Assembly (NCBI RefSeq): GCF_019399895.1
Contig: NC_091869.1
Coordinates: forward strand, 9,052,001-9,116,000
DNA: 64,000 nt
DNA from: Cardiocondyla obscurior
Taxonomy: Eukaryota > Arthropoda > Insecta > Hymenoptera > Formicidae
Direction: 5' to 3'
Numbering within the stretch: the first letter of the stretch is position 1; each line of letters begins with the position of its first letter. The notes beneath the pieces were generated by a model. It made no database searches and was not told where the DNA came from. It saw only the letters and a list, made by a program, of their open reading frames with translations. Below are positions 22,401-34,400 of this stretch, one piece after another. A program made the translations under genes and the position numbers.

Positions 22401-25400
22401 AAACGTGTTAATCAATATTTTTTTTTTTCGCGGACTTAAATAAATTAAAATTATAATCTCTCTTGAATGTGATTCACATCGAATATACGCACTAAATAAA
22501 TATTAAAATTAATTATTTCGAGCATATACTGTTGTTAGATAAAAAGAAAAAAGAAATTATGTAGAGAAATTAAAAAAAAAAAAAAAATTATCCAAATGCG
22601 TACGTGAATTAAAATGTTTCTTGTCGATGCTTTTACATGGACGGACACATAGTGGAGCTTTGCAATGCAACTGTGCGCACATTGTTAGAGAAATCTTAAT
22701 TTATCAATCTATACAATGCGTTATTAGAGCTGCATTATATATCATATGTAAATCTGCTTGCCGGTGCGCATATGCATTTCTAACGGCAAGTATGAAGGAA
22801 CGCCTAAATATGCTCGATATATAAGCGCATTATAATTGGTGAGTAGGACGCAATGACCTGAATCATGTGCATTATGCCTCAGGAACGTGATTGTAATTTG
22901 TGCGTACTCGCATAAATGCATAATTATCGTTCCGGAATTAATTTACACGCGCAGAAATGATTAACGATCCGGAGCTGGAGCGGCGCTTGCTTATCGATGA
23001 TTATTATTTCCCTCCCTTTTCCTACGTTAAACATTAGAGCCGCAACGCGATTGGTTGCATCGAAGACAATTAAAGTGAAACGTGGTATGTTAAATTACGG
23101 GATTGTTCTGACCAAATTGCTTGTGAATAAAATATTTTCGTGAAAAGATTACGTTGGAGAAATATATACCGACCGCTGCGACATAGATTGCGGCGTCGAT
23201 AATAATGTTATTACGTTATAAATTACGTATTAATGTTCGAGATAAATACGATATCGCTGTCGGCGTACGAAAAGACTCGGCCAAGTCTTAATTTTCTTCG
23301 GGGTCGCGGTAGTGGACTATCGGAACAGACAGGAGGCGGCCGTGCTACCGGTACAATGTAAATTTCCGGCTTAGCGTTTTAAGCCGTTTAATCGTGGCTC
23401 TTCTAAAACTTAAGCCGCTATTAGTTTTTGCAGTGACAGCACTAAGTCCTCACCGGCGGTCATAATCATTATAACGCGTCCGCTAACTCGGATTAAGTTA
23501 TCGGCCTCTCGTTAAATTATTGTCTACCAAGAGCACCCTCGGCGCTTCCGGTCACGCGACTAGCAATTATACGCGGTTTTCCTATATCGTTACATTTCGA
23601 TAAGTAATTCGTTCAAAATTTCGTCAAAATTTCTGTTGCTGGGATTATTTTACTTTTATTCACAAATATTTCAAAACGAGTCTGCGATTGCTTCTATTTT
23701 TTTTTTTTTCTAATTAAGTAATTCTATTTCATTTATTCCTATGATTTCGAAGTTATTTCGTAACGACCGTAACCAAAGTTATTTTACCTAGACAAATGTA
23801 TTACTGAATCGTAATGCGCGTGTTGCATTAATGACAATAAATTGCTACTGAAGATTTGGAAGAGCATACGATATTACGGGAAATTGCAACGATCGTGACA
23901 AGGTTAAATTGCCCGTACGGAATTAGAAGATGGGAGATGAAGTTGGTGAACTTGGCGTGTGCGTGCTTCTTAATAGCGGGCGGTATGCGGAAGGCTGCGT
24001 ACCCCGTAGGAAGGAAAGCACACGTTACAAAAGACATACTCGAGGACGCATTCCCGCGACGCGGCGGTATTCCTTTGAGGAGCGGCCACCCGTTGACAAG
24101 TCCGCAAACTTGCCGTCGCTTTTGTGGCGATGCACGTCGCGCAACGACAACGTCGATTTAAGAAATTCCCTTTCGGTACCTCTTTCAGGGAACTGCTCGC
24201 TTCAAATTATGCTTAGCAAGTAATTTGCTTAGGAATAACTTAAGATAATTGTGAGGCTGGCTAAGGTTATTACGATCAACTGACAATTGATTAAAAAAAA
24301 AATTATATATATACATTTATATAGACTAATTTTACATCAGAATTGTGTAACGCAATTGAATTTAATAATTGCGTCTCTTGTTTTTTCTTTGAAACTAAAA
24401 GTCATATTAATACTATGAAGCCAGCCTGACAAATGCGGACGAAATCGGTACGACAGGTACCAAAGGTCCTTCGCAATATTCCCAAGTCCTTAAGGAGTCA
24501 GGTGCCTCGCTGACGGCGCCGGAGGGGGCTCGACGGCGCCGTCGCCGGCGGATGCTCGCGTCCCTTGGGAGTCTGAGTCCGCGTCAGAGCTACCCTGGGT
24601 ACGCGGCCCCTCGGGATTCCCCTCGACTTTCCTCCCGACAGCCCTCCCTACCTCTCGACTACCCATCGCAGCAGCAGCAGCAGCAGCGGCGGCTGCGGCG
24701 GCGGCCCTTCCCAGTGGCGGCGGCTGTCTGCCTGCCTGCTTACTTGCCTGCCTGCCTGTCACGGACTCCAAGACGTATGGCGGCTGCAACGCGGATAGAG
24801 ATATCGTGCACGCCCTGAATATAAGCCCCGCAGGGCGCTCCTTTATTCGCGTCCTATCGATTAATGACTCGCGGACCTTCACTGACTCTCGCGAGGGTTG
24901 ACGCGCCTCGCGGGAGGCTCCGATGCAACCGAAAGAGTTTATCGGCGGAAGACTTGAGACGTCAGGAAACGAGAAAGACATTGCCATAAAATTATTAGAC
25001 CGTTGACCTTTAATTAATTAATTACTCAATTTAATGAAATAATTTGCTGCGCGACGCATGAAAAAGAAAAATTAAGTCAACCGACTAAGGTGCTAAAAAG
25101 TTTGACAAAAACGTGAGCAGCGAAGTCGCCAGCTCTGGAAATTCTTAGGAATCAAGATAAAACGTTATTATTTGGAAGACGCGATATACTTCCACCACGG
25201 GAAGCATTATCGAGAGACTAGGGCATCGTGACTCGAATGATCCTCCTAGAAGGGGTTAAGCCGCAATATGCAGTTATCTTGCTCGGCGTGCATGCCGAAG
25301 CCATAATAACACATCCGTTTAACGTTAGCCACGGAGCTCGGGACCGAGATTGCAACCTGTATTTTCGTGAGTTTACCTTCTTCGTCTCCCTCGCGCGGCC

Positions 25401-28400
25401 ACCTTCGCCGACCATCTTGAGAATAGCGTCGTCTAGGCTGGGCCGTATTACGTTCGCTTGTTGCAGAACGACGTACGCGCGTTATAGATACCCACGTCGT
25501 ACGTGCGGAAAGGGTGCCCTCGAGCCGACACAACCGATCCCACCCTCCGCTTTTACGATTATTGTCATAAAATCTCGAACCGTCTCATCGTCAAATTGTT
25601 TACGATGTTTTGTGGTAAATTGAATACGTCGACGTGAGTGGCACGATCAATTTCGTGCCCCGCTAAACATCTCTAATAGAAAAAAAAAATTTTTTAAGCG
25701 AGACCATAAGCACTTACTTCTTTAAAAGTATTTCTCGTTGCCGTAAATAATTTTTGCGCTCCTAAAGGAATTTAATTAATTATCCACGGACATGCGTCTC
25801 ACCTCGCACCTGAGACAATTAATGAAATCAACCAAAACTTGTCGAAAGTCCTCGCTTACACGATGATGGATGAACCATTAACCGTCGTGATATCGTACCG
25901 GTAACGCAAACCGCGTTTCGGCGTGAGACACGCCTGACAGCTGACAGAGTTCGTAGGGCGTCGAGGTGCACGATCGAAGGACCCGGTACCTTCTCGTCGT
26001 GTCTTCTGGAATATTTAAGCCCTCGTCTGTAGATTTGACGTCGCTCCTCGTTTGACGTTTAACTGCGCGCTTGAACCAACGTTTAAGTCGCAATTAAATT
26101 AAAATTAATTTGCGCCTGCTTATTATTATTACTATTAGACTTATTAAAATTTTTTTTATAATATCTCGATGTTCGTAGCATTAGGTACGCGCGAGAAACC
26201 TTATTACGGTGAAACTTAATACTTTAATTTGTTAATTTATTACTTTGATATTATAAATATGTACTTAACTGTGCGATTATTTGTAAAGCGTTGACAAATG
26301 TTTTTACATATTTTCATAAATGTAGCGTTGCGGGTAATTCGCGTTCGAACAAAATCACTCGACAATTAGCAAAAACCGTTCATGCGGCTTGTTAGCATAA
26401 CTAATCGTTAACGGTGACAAGCGTGTGGGCGAAGAGTCGACAGCGCGGTGGAACAAGAGGTGTAATTACAATTTTAACGCCTTCGAAAGCTCACGCGGCG
26501 CTCAATTGCCGGAGTGGCAAGTTTACGGCGTAAATACGTTTTCCGCAACGATGAAAAAGCGAATCAGATCCGCGAGAGGAGGGCTCGGGCGGCGGTAGGA
26601 GACCATGCGAAATAACAAACGACCTGTTGGCCGTACGGGCGAGGGTGTAATTTTTAAGTTTAATTCTGCGGTCCCGCGTGACAAACGGGTGATGGAGCCG
26701 CCGCTGCCCTGCGCCCACCGACCGGACATATTTTACAGCGAAAAACAACGATCCGTTCGTTTCGTTTTTAATGACGCGCGGCGAATGATTTCCGCGACTA
26801 GATGGCTTTGTTTACAACAAGTTTAAAAACGATTATTACGCGATAACGAATTGGGGAAAAAAAAAAAAGAAAAAAACTAAGGGAAAAAAAAGAAAAAAAA
26901 TTTGCGCAACGAGATTTAAAGCAGAGCCGTCTTGCCTTTGTGTCGTGCGTACTTTGCGGCAGCTGCGGATCCCGCTCTTTACCGGCGATATGCAAATGTA
27001 ATAGAATTAACAGTGGCTTCTCCCTCTGTGCAGGGGACGAAGAGTGGGACGACGATAACGAGCAGAATGTCCTGGAGGCGGCCGAACAGAATAACGAAAC
27101 GACGGCGATTAAGCGTGAGTGTTATTTGTTAGACTGCCAGCTCTCGTGGACTTTTCTTTAGCATTTACGTACAACAGGTGGCAACGTTTGCACAAGTGAA
27201 TCATGCCGAATAGTTATAGAATAAGCGAAACATATTAATCCGCGTTTTGTATAATAAAAATTAGTAAAGTCGTAAAACGGAACACGCGATGAAAATTACA
27301 TTTGCGATCGCGAAGTTCATTTATCGTTAGCCGACGGAATATTTGTAACGTCGTAATCAATATCGATTGGAACAATTTTATCAATCACGTTTTTAATTAT
27401 AATTGACGTTAAATAAATTAAAATTAATTATTTCAAACGGAATACATATAACCGTATGATTATATGTTTCAGAAGACGACGAGGAGGAAGAGGAAGAGGA
27501 GGAGCTGCAACGAGCATTCAGCCGTCAATCAGAAGGTAAGAAATAAAACATATTGCAAACGAAATATCACAGCTTTTCGCTTTTATTTGAGTTTCAATTA
27601 TAATACTTAATTATCGTGAGATTTGAATAACTTTCTTTCTTTTTTTTTTGTTTTTTTTTCAAATATTTTTTTTCGCAATTTCTGATAATGATATTTCCCA
27701 AACGTTTCGCGCGACGTAATCTCTTTTTATCAAAATGTACGGTACAGTCGATCGCTTGGCGCAATGAGAGCCGTCCCGCGAGCACAAAACTGGCCTCCTT
27801 TGCGTAACAATGCGAAGAAATTGCGAGAGAAAGAGCAAGAGAAAGTTGCACAGTGCATTCTGGTACATTACTCGAATTGCCCTACGGGCACGCAACAATG
27901 CGTCGCGATGCATTGTCATTGTTGTTCGAAGGTGTTCAAGAAGCGCGATCCCGCCATAAATCCCATGAATATGGGATTCCTTGGTCCCTTGGGGAATGCA
28001 CGGCACGTACCTATCCCAAGCATGAGTACATGTGCATCGAACAATACCGACATCGCGCATATTTCGCCTCTTTCCCGCGTGCGGATGATGAGGTGCGCGT
28101 CAGCTTTTTGTCGACAGAATGACGGGGTTTTAACCCCTCGTTGGTCACGCGGCTGTACGCGAATACGTGTACGCTCGATTATTTTATCGACATTTGTGGT
28201 CAATGAAAAATACGGAAAATGCATTTTGCGACGTACTTCTCGCCGTCGCGAAATATTACAACGGTCTTTTTCTAACGGAGCGGTTAAATGTTAGAGGCTT
28301 GTCGTTGAACATTTCTTATTAATTCGTTTTTTTTTTATTTCTTTTTTATTTTTTTATTTTTTTTTGTTACTTTTATTGTTGCTTGATTGTCCTCTTCACT

Positions 28401-31400
28401 GCGACTAATTCGATTGAAAGTAGGAAAAAAATTCCCGTCATTCAAACACATTTCGCTGCGATTTAATTTTCTGCCGCAAATAAATTTTGTATTTTCGCCC
28501 GCGAGGGTAGCCGGCAGATTAACCGGACTCTGTATCTCTCTCGCGACGTCTACTTTTCGTTTCTTCCGCAGTCTCCCGACAGTTTCTATCTCAACTATTT
28601 TTGCGCTAAGTAAAATTTCCGCGTCCCCCGTGTGCGCGCGGCATGTGCCCTACGGTACCGCCCTTGTTACGTAACTAGCGAAACTGTCTCGAAAGATTCG
28701 TACCTTTCCCAAGTATCCAGCAGTTTTCCTCCCCGAGGAGGCCAGGAAGATCAAACCTTTATCCGCTCCCCCGTACGGCACGATTATTATTTCAGGTTAC
28801 CTTTCGCAAAGTGTACTTGCGCGCGCGCTTTATACTCGAAGGCTTGGAGGAGCTCGCGGAGAACGAGGTTGCTTCCCGCAGGAGGCGGCCCGCACTCCCA
28901 CGGGAGATGCCTCGTCCGTCTGCTTACCTGAAAACATCGGGCTTCCTTCGCTTCTTTAATGCTCCGTGTACCCACGCCGCTCATTAAACCATTGGGACAT
29001 CGTTATTTTCCCTCCTTCTTTTCTCCTCGTTTCTCAACCCACCGAACACTAATACTTTCGCTCGCAATGATCAGCCAACATTTTTTTTTTTTTTTTAAAC
29101 CTACCTTTCGTAGCTTCTTTAAGCTTTAAGCTTTTAGAAACATTTTTCCGCCGAAACGTCTCACGGATCTACGTTTTGCCGTTCTCCTATCCATATTATC
29201 GTTCGAATGTTTATATACCCTTAAAAATTTTATAACGAGTTACTAATATGTCCGATAGTTGAATACTATATTCTTTTCCTTCTGCCAGAAAGAATATTGT
29301 GAAATTCTTAACATTTATTTATCGTATTTTAGTGCGACATAATTATGAAGGTACTTTAAACTAAATACACTCTGAAAATACAGGTCAAAGTCTGCTAAGA
29401 TATTAGTGCTGAAGTTGTGTTTCACTTTCGAATCCTCAAAGTTCATCGTTCAACTTGGCGAGACGTAATTGACGTGACATACACTTTCGCATGCGCTTTT
29501 CGTTAAATTGTTATGCTCAAAATTGGAGGTTTTATTTTAATTTATTTTATTCTTTTTTTTTTCTTTTTTTTTCTGACATTTTTTAGACGTGTTATATGCA
29601 ATTAGTTTAATAATCGGTTTTGGCAGATCGCGAGGCGGAATAATACATTTACCATTCTAATTTATTTAAGGCAAGGTGATAATTGATGCGCGACACATAC
29701 ACTCTGGTACGACAAGAATTTCTAACGCTTATGACGTGCCACCTAACCATGCGATTATTCCGCCGAGACTTACCTTAGAGATGTATCAATGCATCGATTC
29801 CTTCGAAATATTAATTTAATTATTAATAATATACGTACAGACGTATTATACATATATTAAGTACGTTAAAATTTTATTAGCGCCTAATTATTGCCGCTTA
29901 TTCGCGACGTCGAATGAGTTCTGTCGTTTGAATCGCGAGAGTATATGTCGGCTTTATTTTAATTATTTTGTACGCTAAGGGCGTACCGCTCGACCGTCGG
30001 CAAAGGGATGCGGGAGTTGGAAGTTTATATTTGCAGTCGCGTCAGTTTAAACCTTTTTTTTACAATTTATTTCTTCTTAAACGTAACGTAACTTCTGATT
30101 TACTTGATTAATGATTGATTCGCGTACAGGTCTCTTATCTGGAGAGAAAATATCTCTCTCCCGCGCTGACGAATCACCGGCGAAAAGTAATGCGAGCTAA
30201 ATTGTACGGTGCGCGAAACTTTGGCGGTACCCGCCGTGGAAATTGTCGGACGGATAAGCGAAAAGTTGCCGAGCCGCTCTCGTGACAGATTGAAATCTCT
30301 GACATTAAGAAAATGGGGGATCTCGAATTCCGATGGGGAAAGCCGCGACAACTTCTCGGGCCCGATGGTGGGTGACGGCCGGCAGGGAAGATTGTAACAT
30401 CACTCGAAATATTCTTCTCTCTCACGGATTGTCTCGCAGGATATTGTAATAATTGGTATGACGGATTCGTGTAGGTAGATGAAAATTTGTTGGTTAAAAA
30501 AAAAAGACTTTGTTACGATAATATATACACAATTTTATTTATATAAGAAAAAGAGAAAAGTAGCTTATTTGAAAGCGTATATGTATTATATAGACACAGA
30601 GATACTTGATTTCGTAGAGAGAAGCAAAAAAAAAAATGTAAAAGGAAGAGACGGTTAAAGTGATTCAATGCGTTTTGTGCCTTTGCGTGCTTCTGATTTA
30701 TAACAAGGTACACAATGTAAAATAATCAACGTAAAATAATCGCATCGAGCGGTCTTGATCTTGACTCCCCTCTGGGAAGCTGGAAAGTCCTGTAGAGTCA
30801 GTCGGTACAGCTGCGACCGAGCGGAGGCTGCGGAGGAGGTAAAGAGGACGGGCAAGGGGTTCGGGAGGGCACGCTCCGCGGGTGCGGCGGGGGATTAGGG
30901 GGAGAAGAGGGTATATTATGGGGAATGCCAGGGGAATCCCGAGGGACCCTAAGAGCAGCCCTGTGCGCATGCGTCGAGCTGATTAGTTCTCTCCTACCCT
31001 CCACCCTGCTCTCCGCTGCCGTCCTCTCCCTCTTTCGCGTTCCCGAGTGCTGGCAGCACCAGAGGAGAGCCAAGTCCCTCGGGACCTGGCCCCGCTGCCT
31101 CTTCGCGCCCACCTACCCTCTTCTCCTCTTCGTTGCCTCTCTCTCTTCCTCCTTATCTCGCCCTCTTGCGATTTCTCCCTTTCCCCCGCCCGTTATATCT
31201 TCCAGTTTCTCCTCTCTTCGCGGTGCCTTCGCCTTTTTACGTTGTTGCGTCTTATATTCCCGATACCGGCACCCACTAATAAAACTCCCTCGCTCTTTCA
31301 GCTCCCTCCTCTCGTATCTGTCTTCATCTCGATTTCTCGCCGTCTCTCTCTTTGTCTGTAGTCTCGTCTCTATCCCGTTTGTCTTTTACTCCGCTTCATT

Positions 31401-34400
31401 CTCTTTTTCTCTGACACGTTCCTTCTTCTCCTCTTCATCAGGCTTTCCACGTTTTACGTCTTGAGTCTTATTTTCCCGATGCAGCATCCACTAATAAAGC
31501 TGTATTTCGCAAACCCCTGTGGCTTTCCCGAAGCATTTTGGGAAAGTCGTGTTTCTATCGCACGTTTATAAAACCACGGTTCCACGTTCGGTCGGATCAA
31601 TGACGAGTGACTCGCGAGTTAGCCTGCTTTTTTTAAGCAACAAAGAAACGAGCCGACGGTATTTACAACAAAATTTTATAATTCGATATTAGTTGTGACA
31701 TAAAAATTTATTATGAAGCAAATAACAATTTTAAACAAATTTTGCAATTTTTTAAGATAACAATGTTTATTAACCGCGATTAGCTAGTCTGACGATAAGT
31801 TAAAAACGGATCATCTGGCGCGCCGTTCGAGCATCGATTTTTTCCTTTTTCCTTTTTTTTTGTTATTTCCGCATATCCGGGCATTCGTGACGTAGCGAAT
31901 CTTTGTGACAAGCAGGCAGAAGTCACGAGTCTCAACTGACTCCTGATCCAGAAGCAAGGAGAACTGGCTCTACGTACAATGGCGTTTTCTCGACACGACT
32001 GTACTTGGCGATATAAGGGTGTCCCAGGTGACGAGCTGCCTCGGGCCGTGGCGCAGCTCCTACGTATCCCTCGGGACCGACTCCAAGTCCCTCTATCTCT
32101 CTCTCTCTCACTCTGCCTCCCGCTTCCCCCGTCGTTACCTTGCCCTCCTCTTACCCTGCCCTCCCTGCGAACCTACACGGCGAATCCTTCGCGTACCTGT
32201 GTGTCCTGTATCCTACCCACACTCGCGCGCGTGCCTCACCTCGTGTGCATCGCTCGGATCCAGCGCACACACGCGCGTCCGCGAATGCGAAGGTGCTCGA
32301 ACACACGCGGGTAATCCGTCTTCTTTTCCCGGTTGCATCCAACGGTATTGTGCGCGCGGTACCGAGAACGTATTTTCGCAGACGCGCGAGCTCTGCCAGT
32401 CGGCGCTCGGCGATGCCGGCGAACACGGAAAATATGACACGGTCTCATTATAAACTCGCTCTCCCGGCGCCGCCACTTTCCGCCCCGTACGTAATACGAT
32501 TGCATCACCGCACAATAAACCCCTGTAGGTGCAGCCGTGCCTCGCCGTAGGATCGCGAAGGCTCGAGTCGGCCTATGCGGCCCACGTTTATTTATACCGA
32601 CCGTATTGTTTCTCGAGATCAACTTATACAGAGAAAGAGAGAGAGATTGACTTTCGACATAATTTTATTTCAATGTTAAAACGTTTATTTAAAAAATGCA
32701 ATCTGTAATTATGCGCTTTTCGCGAGCAGGTTTGATGGAGCTTGACTTAACTCGGGAGGGGATCTTCTTTGCGGAAATGTTACTTTTCTGATAAATCCTT
32801 TACGCTGCACAAAAAGGCTTTACGAGAAGCGTTCCCAAGTGAAACGGTAATACGAAGTGACACTTCGGTCGCGCTTTAAATTGAACAATCCGCAACGCCG
32901 CCGCAGTTTAAGCGACCGGAATGACGAACTTTTCTTTCGAGCGCGAGATTAGCCTGATGTCCCGGAGATTAGTTCGGCGACTGCAATCGCGATTTCTCTC
33001 TGGTGACGGATAACCGACAAAGGGCCGCGGAAATACTACCCATTATATATTTCGCGCGAGAACGAGGGTCGAATTGGACCGCGAAAAGGAAGTCGCTTAA
33101 TAACTACTCGGGCAATAATTCGTGGCACCTGTCGCGAGTATTCTGTTCTACTTTTTCCTTGGTAAAATCTCACGCGAGGAGAAATGTGTCGATACCTCGA
33201 ATATCTACGTTAATATACAATCCTTTCGTGGCCGAGAACTCATTGCGAAATAATGTTGCAAAAGTATTTCTCATTTTCTTTTTATTTTTTTATTTTTTTT
33301 TACGATTTATTTTGAAATTTAATTCAAAGGGTAGAAATATCTGAAATAATATCGTATTTTCAGGATTCGCAGTTTGCTTAGCCGGTATTATTAAATCGGT
33401 ATTTCGTAAAAGTATTAATTACAGCTAATTACTATTATTATTGTTATTGTTGTTATTAGTGAAATGAAGCGTCGCGATTATATTTGCGAAACACTAAAGT
33501 GGCGAACTTTCTCGCGCGGCCGCGAAACGTGTCGCGATACGTTGCGCAGGAAGGGATTTCGTTTCCTCTCGGTCGACGATGACGTTCCAGAAATACGCTG
33601 GTGAGCTCTCGCGTCGAAATATGACGAAAGCAGTCGTACTCGGGGTGCCTGGGGACCCGAGGGCCAGCGCGTCGCAACCTAACTTAACTTTCGCGCGAAC
33701 ATACGGTATCGGGTACCGCGCTAACTTTATGCTAATCTTTCCTCCTTAGGCTGTATTCCGGTACTTCGCACAATGAAAACCTGCGTCACGGAGAAACTGG
33801 CTTGCCCGATTATTCGTGCTTTCCGTAGCTGAAATTCCGACTCGGCTCGAGTTCGTAAAGATGTACCATTCTCGGAAATACGATAATTTCTTACCTTCGC
33901 CACTCCGTCCGGTTGAAATATGCTATTATTTAAACTGGCTTTTCCGCTGGCTAACGACGTTTGTTGAAAGAAATGTAGTAATGTAACAGTAACTTTTAAT
34001 CATGCCTTTTATTTTATTTGTTTTACTTTTATTGCCCGACTTGCGTATACGTTTATCTTAGAATAAAACGTACATGTGACGCGAGAGAATTAAAAATTGT
34101 TTTTTTTTTTTTTTTATTGCATAAAACTATAATATCTTAAGCTTGACTCTTGACAGGCAGCTTAGCGTCGTAACTTGGAGATAACGTTTTTATAGGTTGA
34201 AATTTTGCCACGACACCCTCGCGGAGTTCATACCGTGGCCCACGGGATGGACCGTAAAGGGGTGTACACACCTGCGTGCCGTAAACGCGGACGTTACGAG
34301 GTCGTAAGCTCTCGCAGAACCAGTTAACCGGGGAATTAGCGCGCCGGCGAACTCGAAATTACGGCGCGTACGCGGCTTTTGACATGCCCGGGAAGGGTGG

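Larger units (their letters stand above)
19454..27033. other. Intron 1 of the Oaz-like gene
   Basis: 7.6 kb. Mostly AT-rich with GC-rich islands at 20941-21180 and 24480-24840 that carry perfect EBF-type palindromes. Purine-rich DNA at 20560-20940 precedes the first island. No independent gene is supported. Confidence 0.6.

Noticed and set aside
24490..24987. 165-codon minus-strand ORF with a 13-Ala run
   Set aside because: It comes from a GC-rich island with CAG/CGG repeats; there is no domain, the sequence is low in complexity, and the overlapping plus strand carries EBF-type palindromes. Best read as regulatory DNA.
30798..31464. Long ORFs on both strands (up to 179 codons)
   Set aside because: Ser/Leu/Pro-rich products of a pyrimidine-rich tract; no domain, and the block overlaps the EBF-site cluster.
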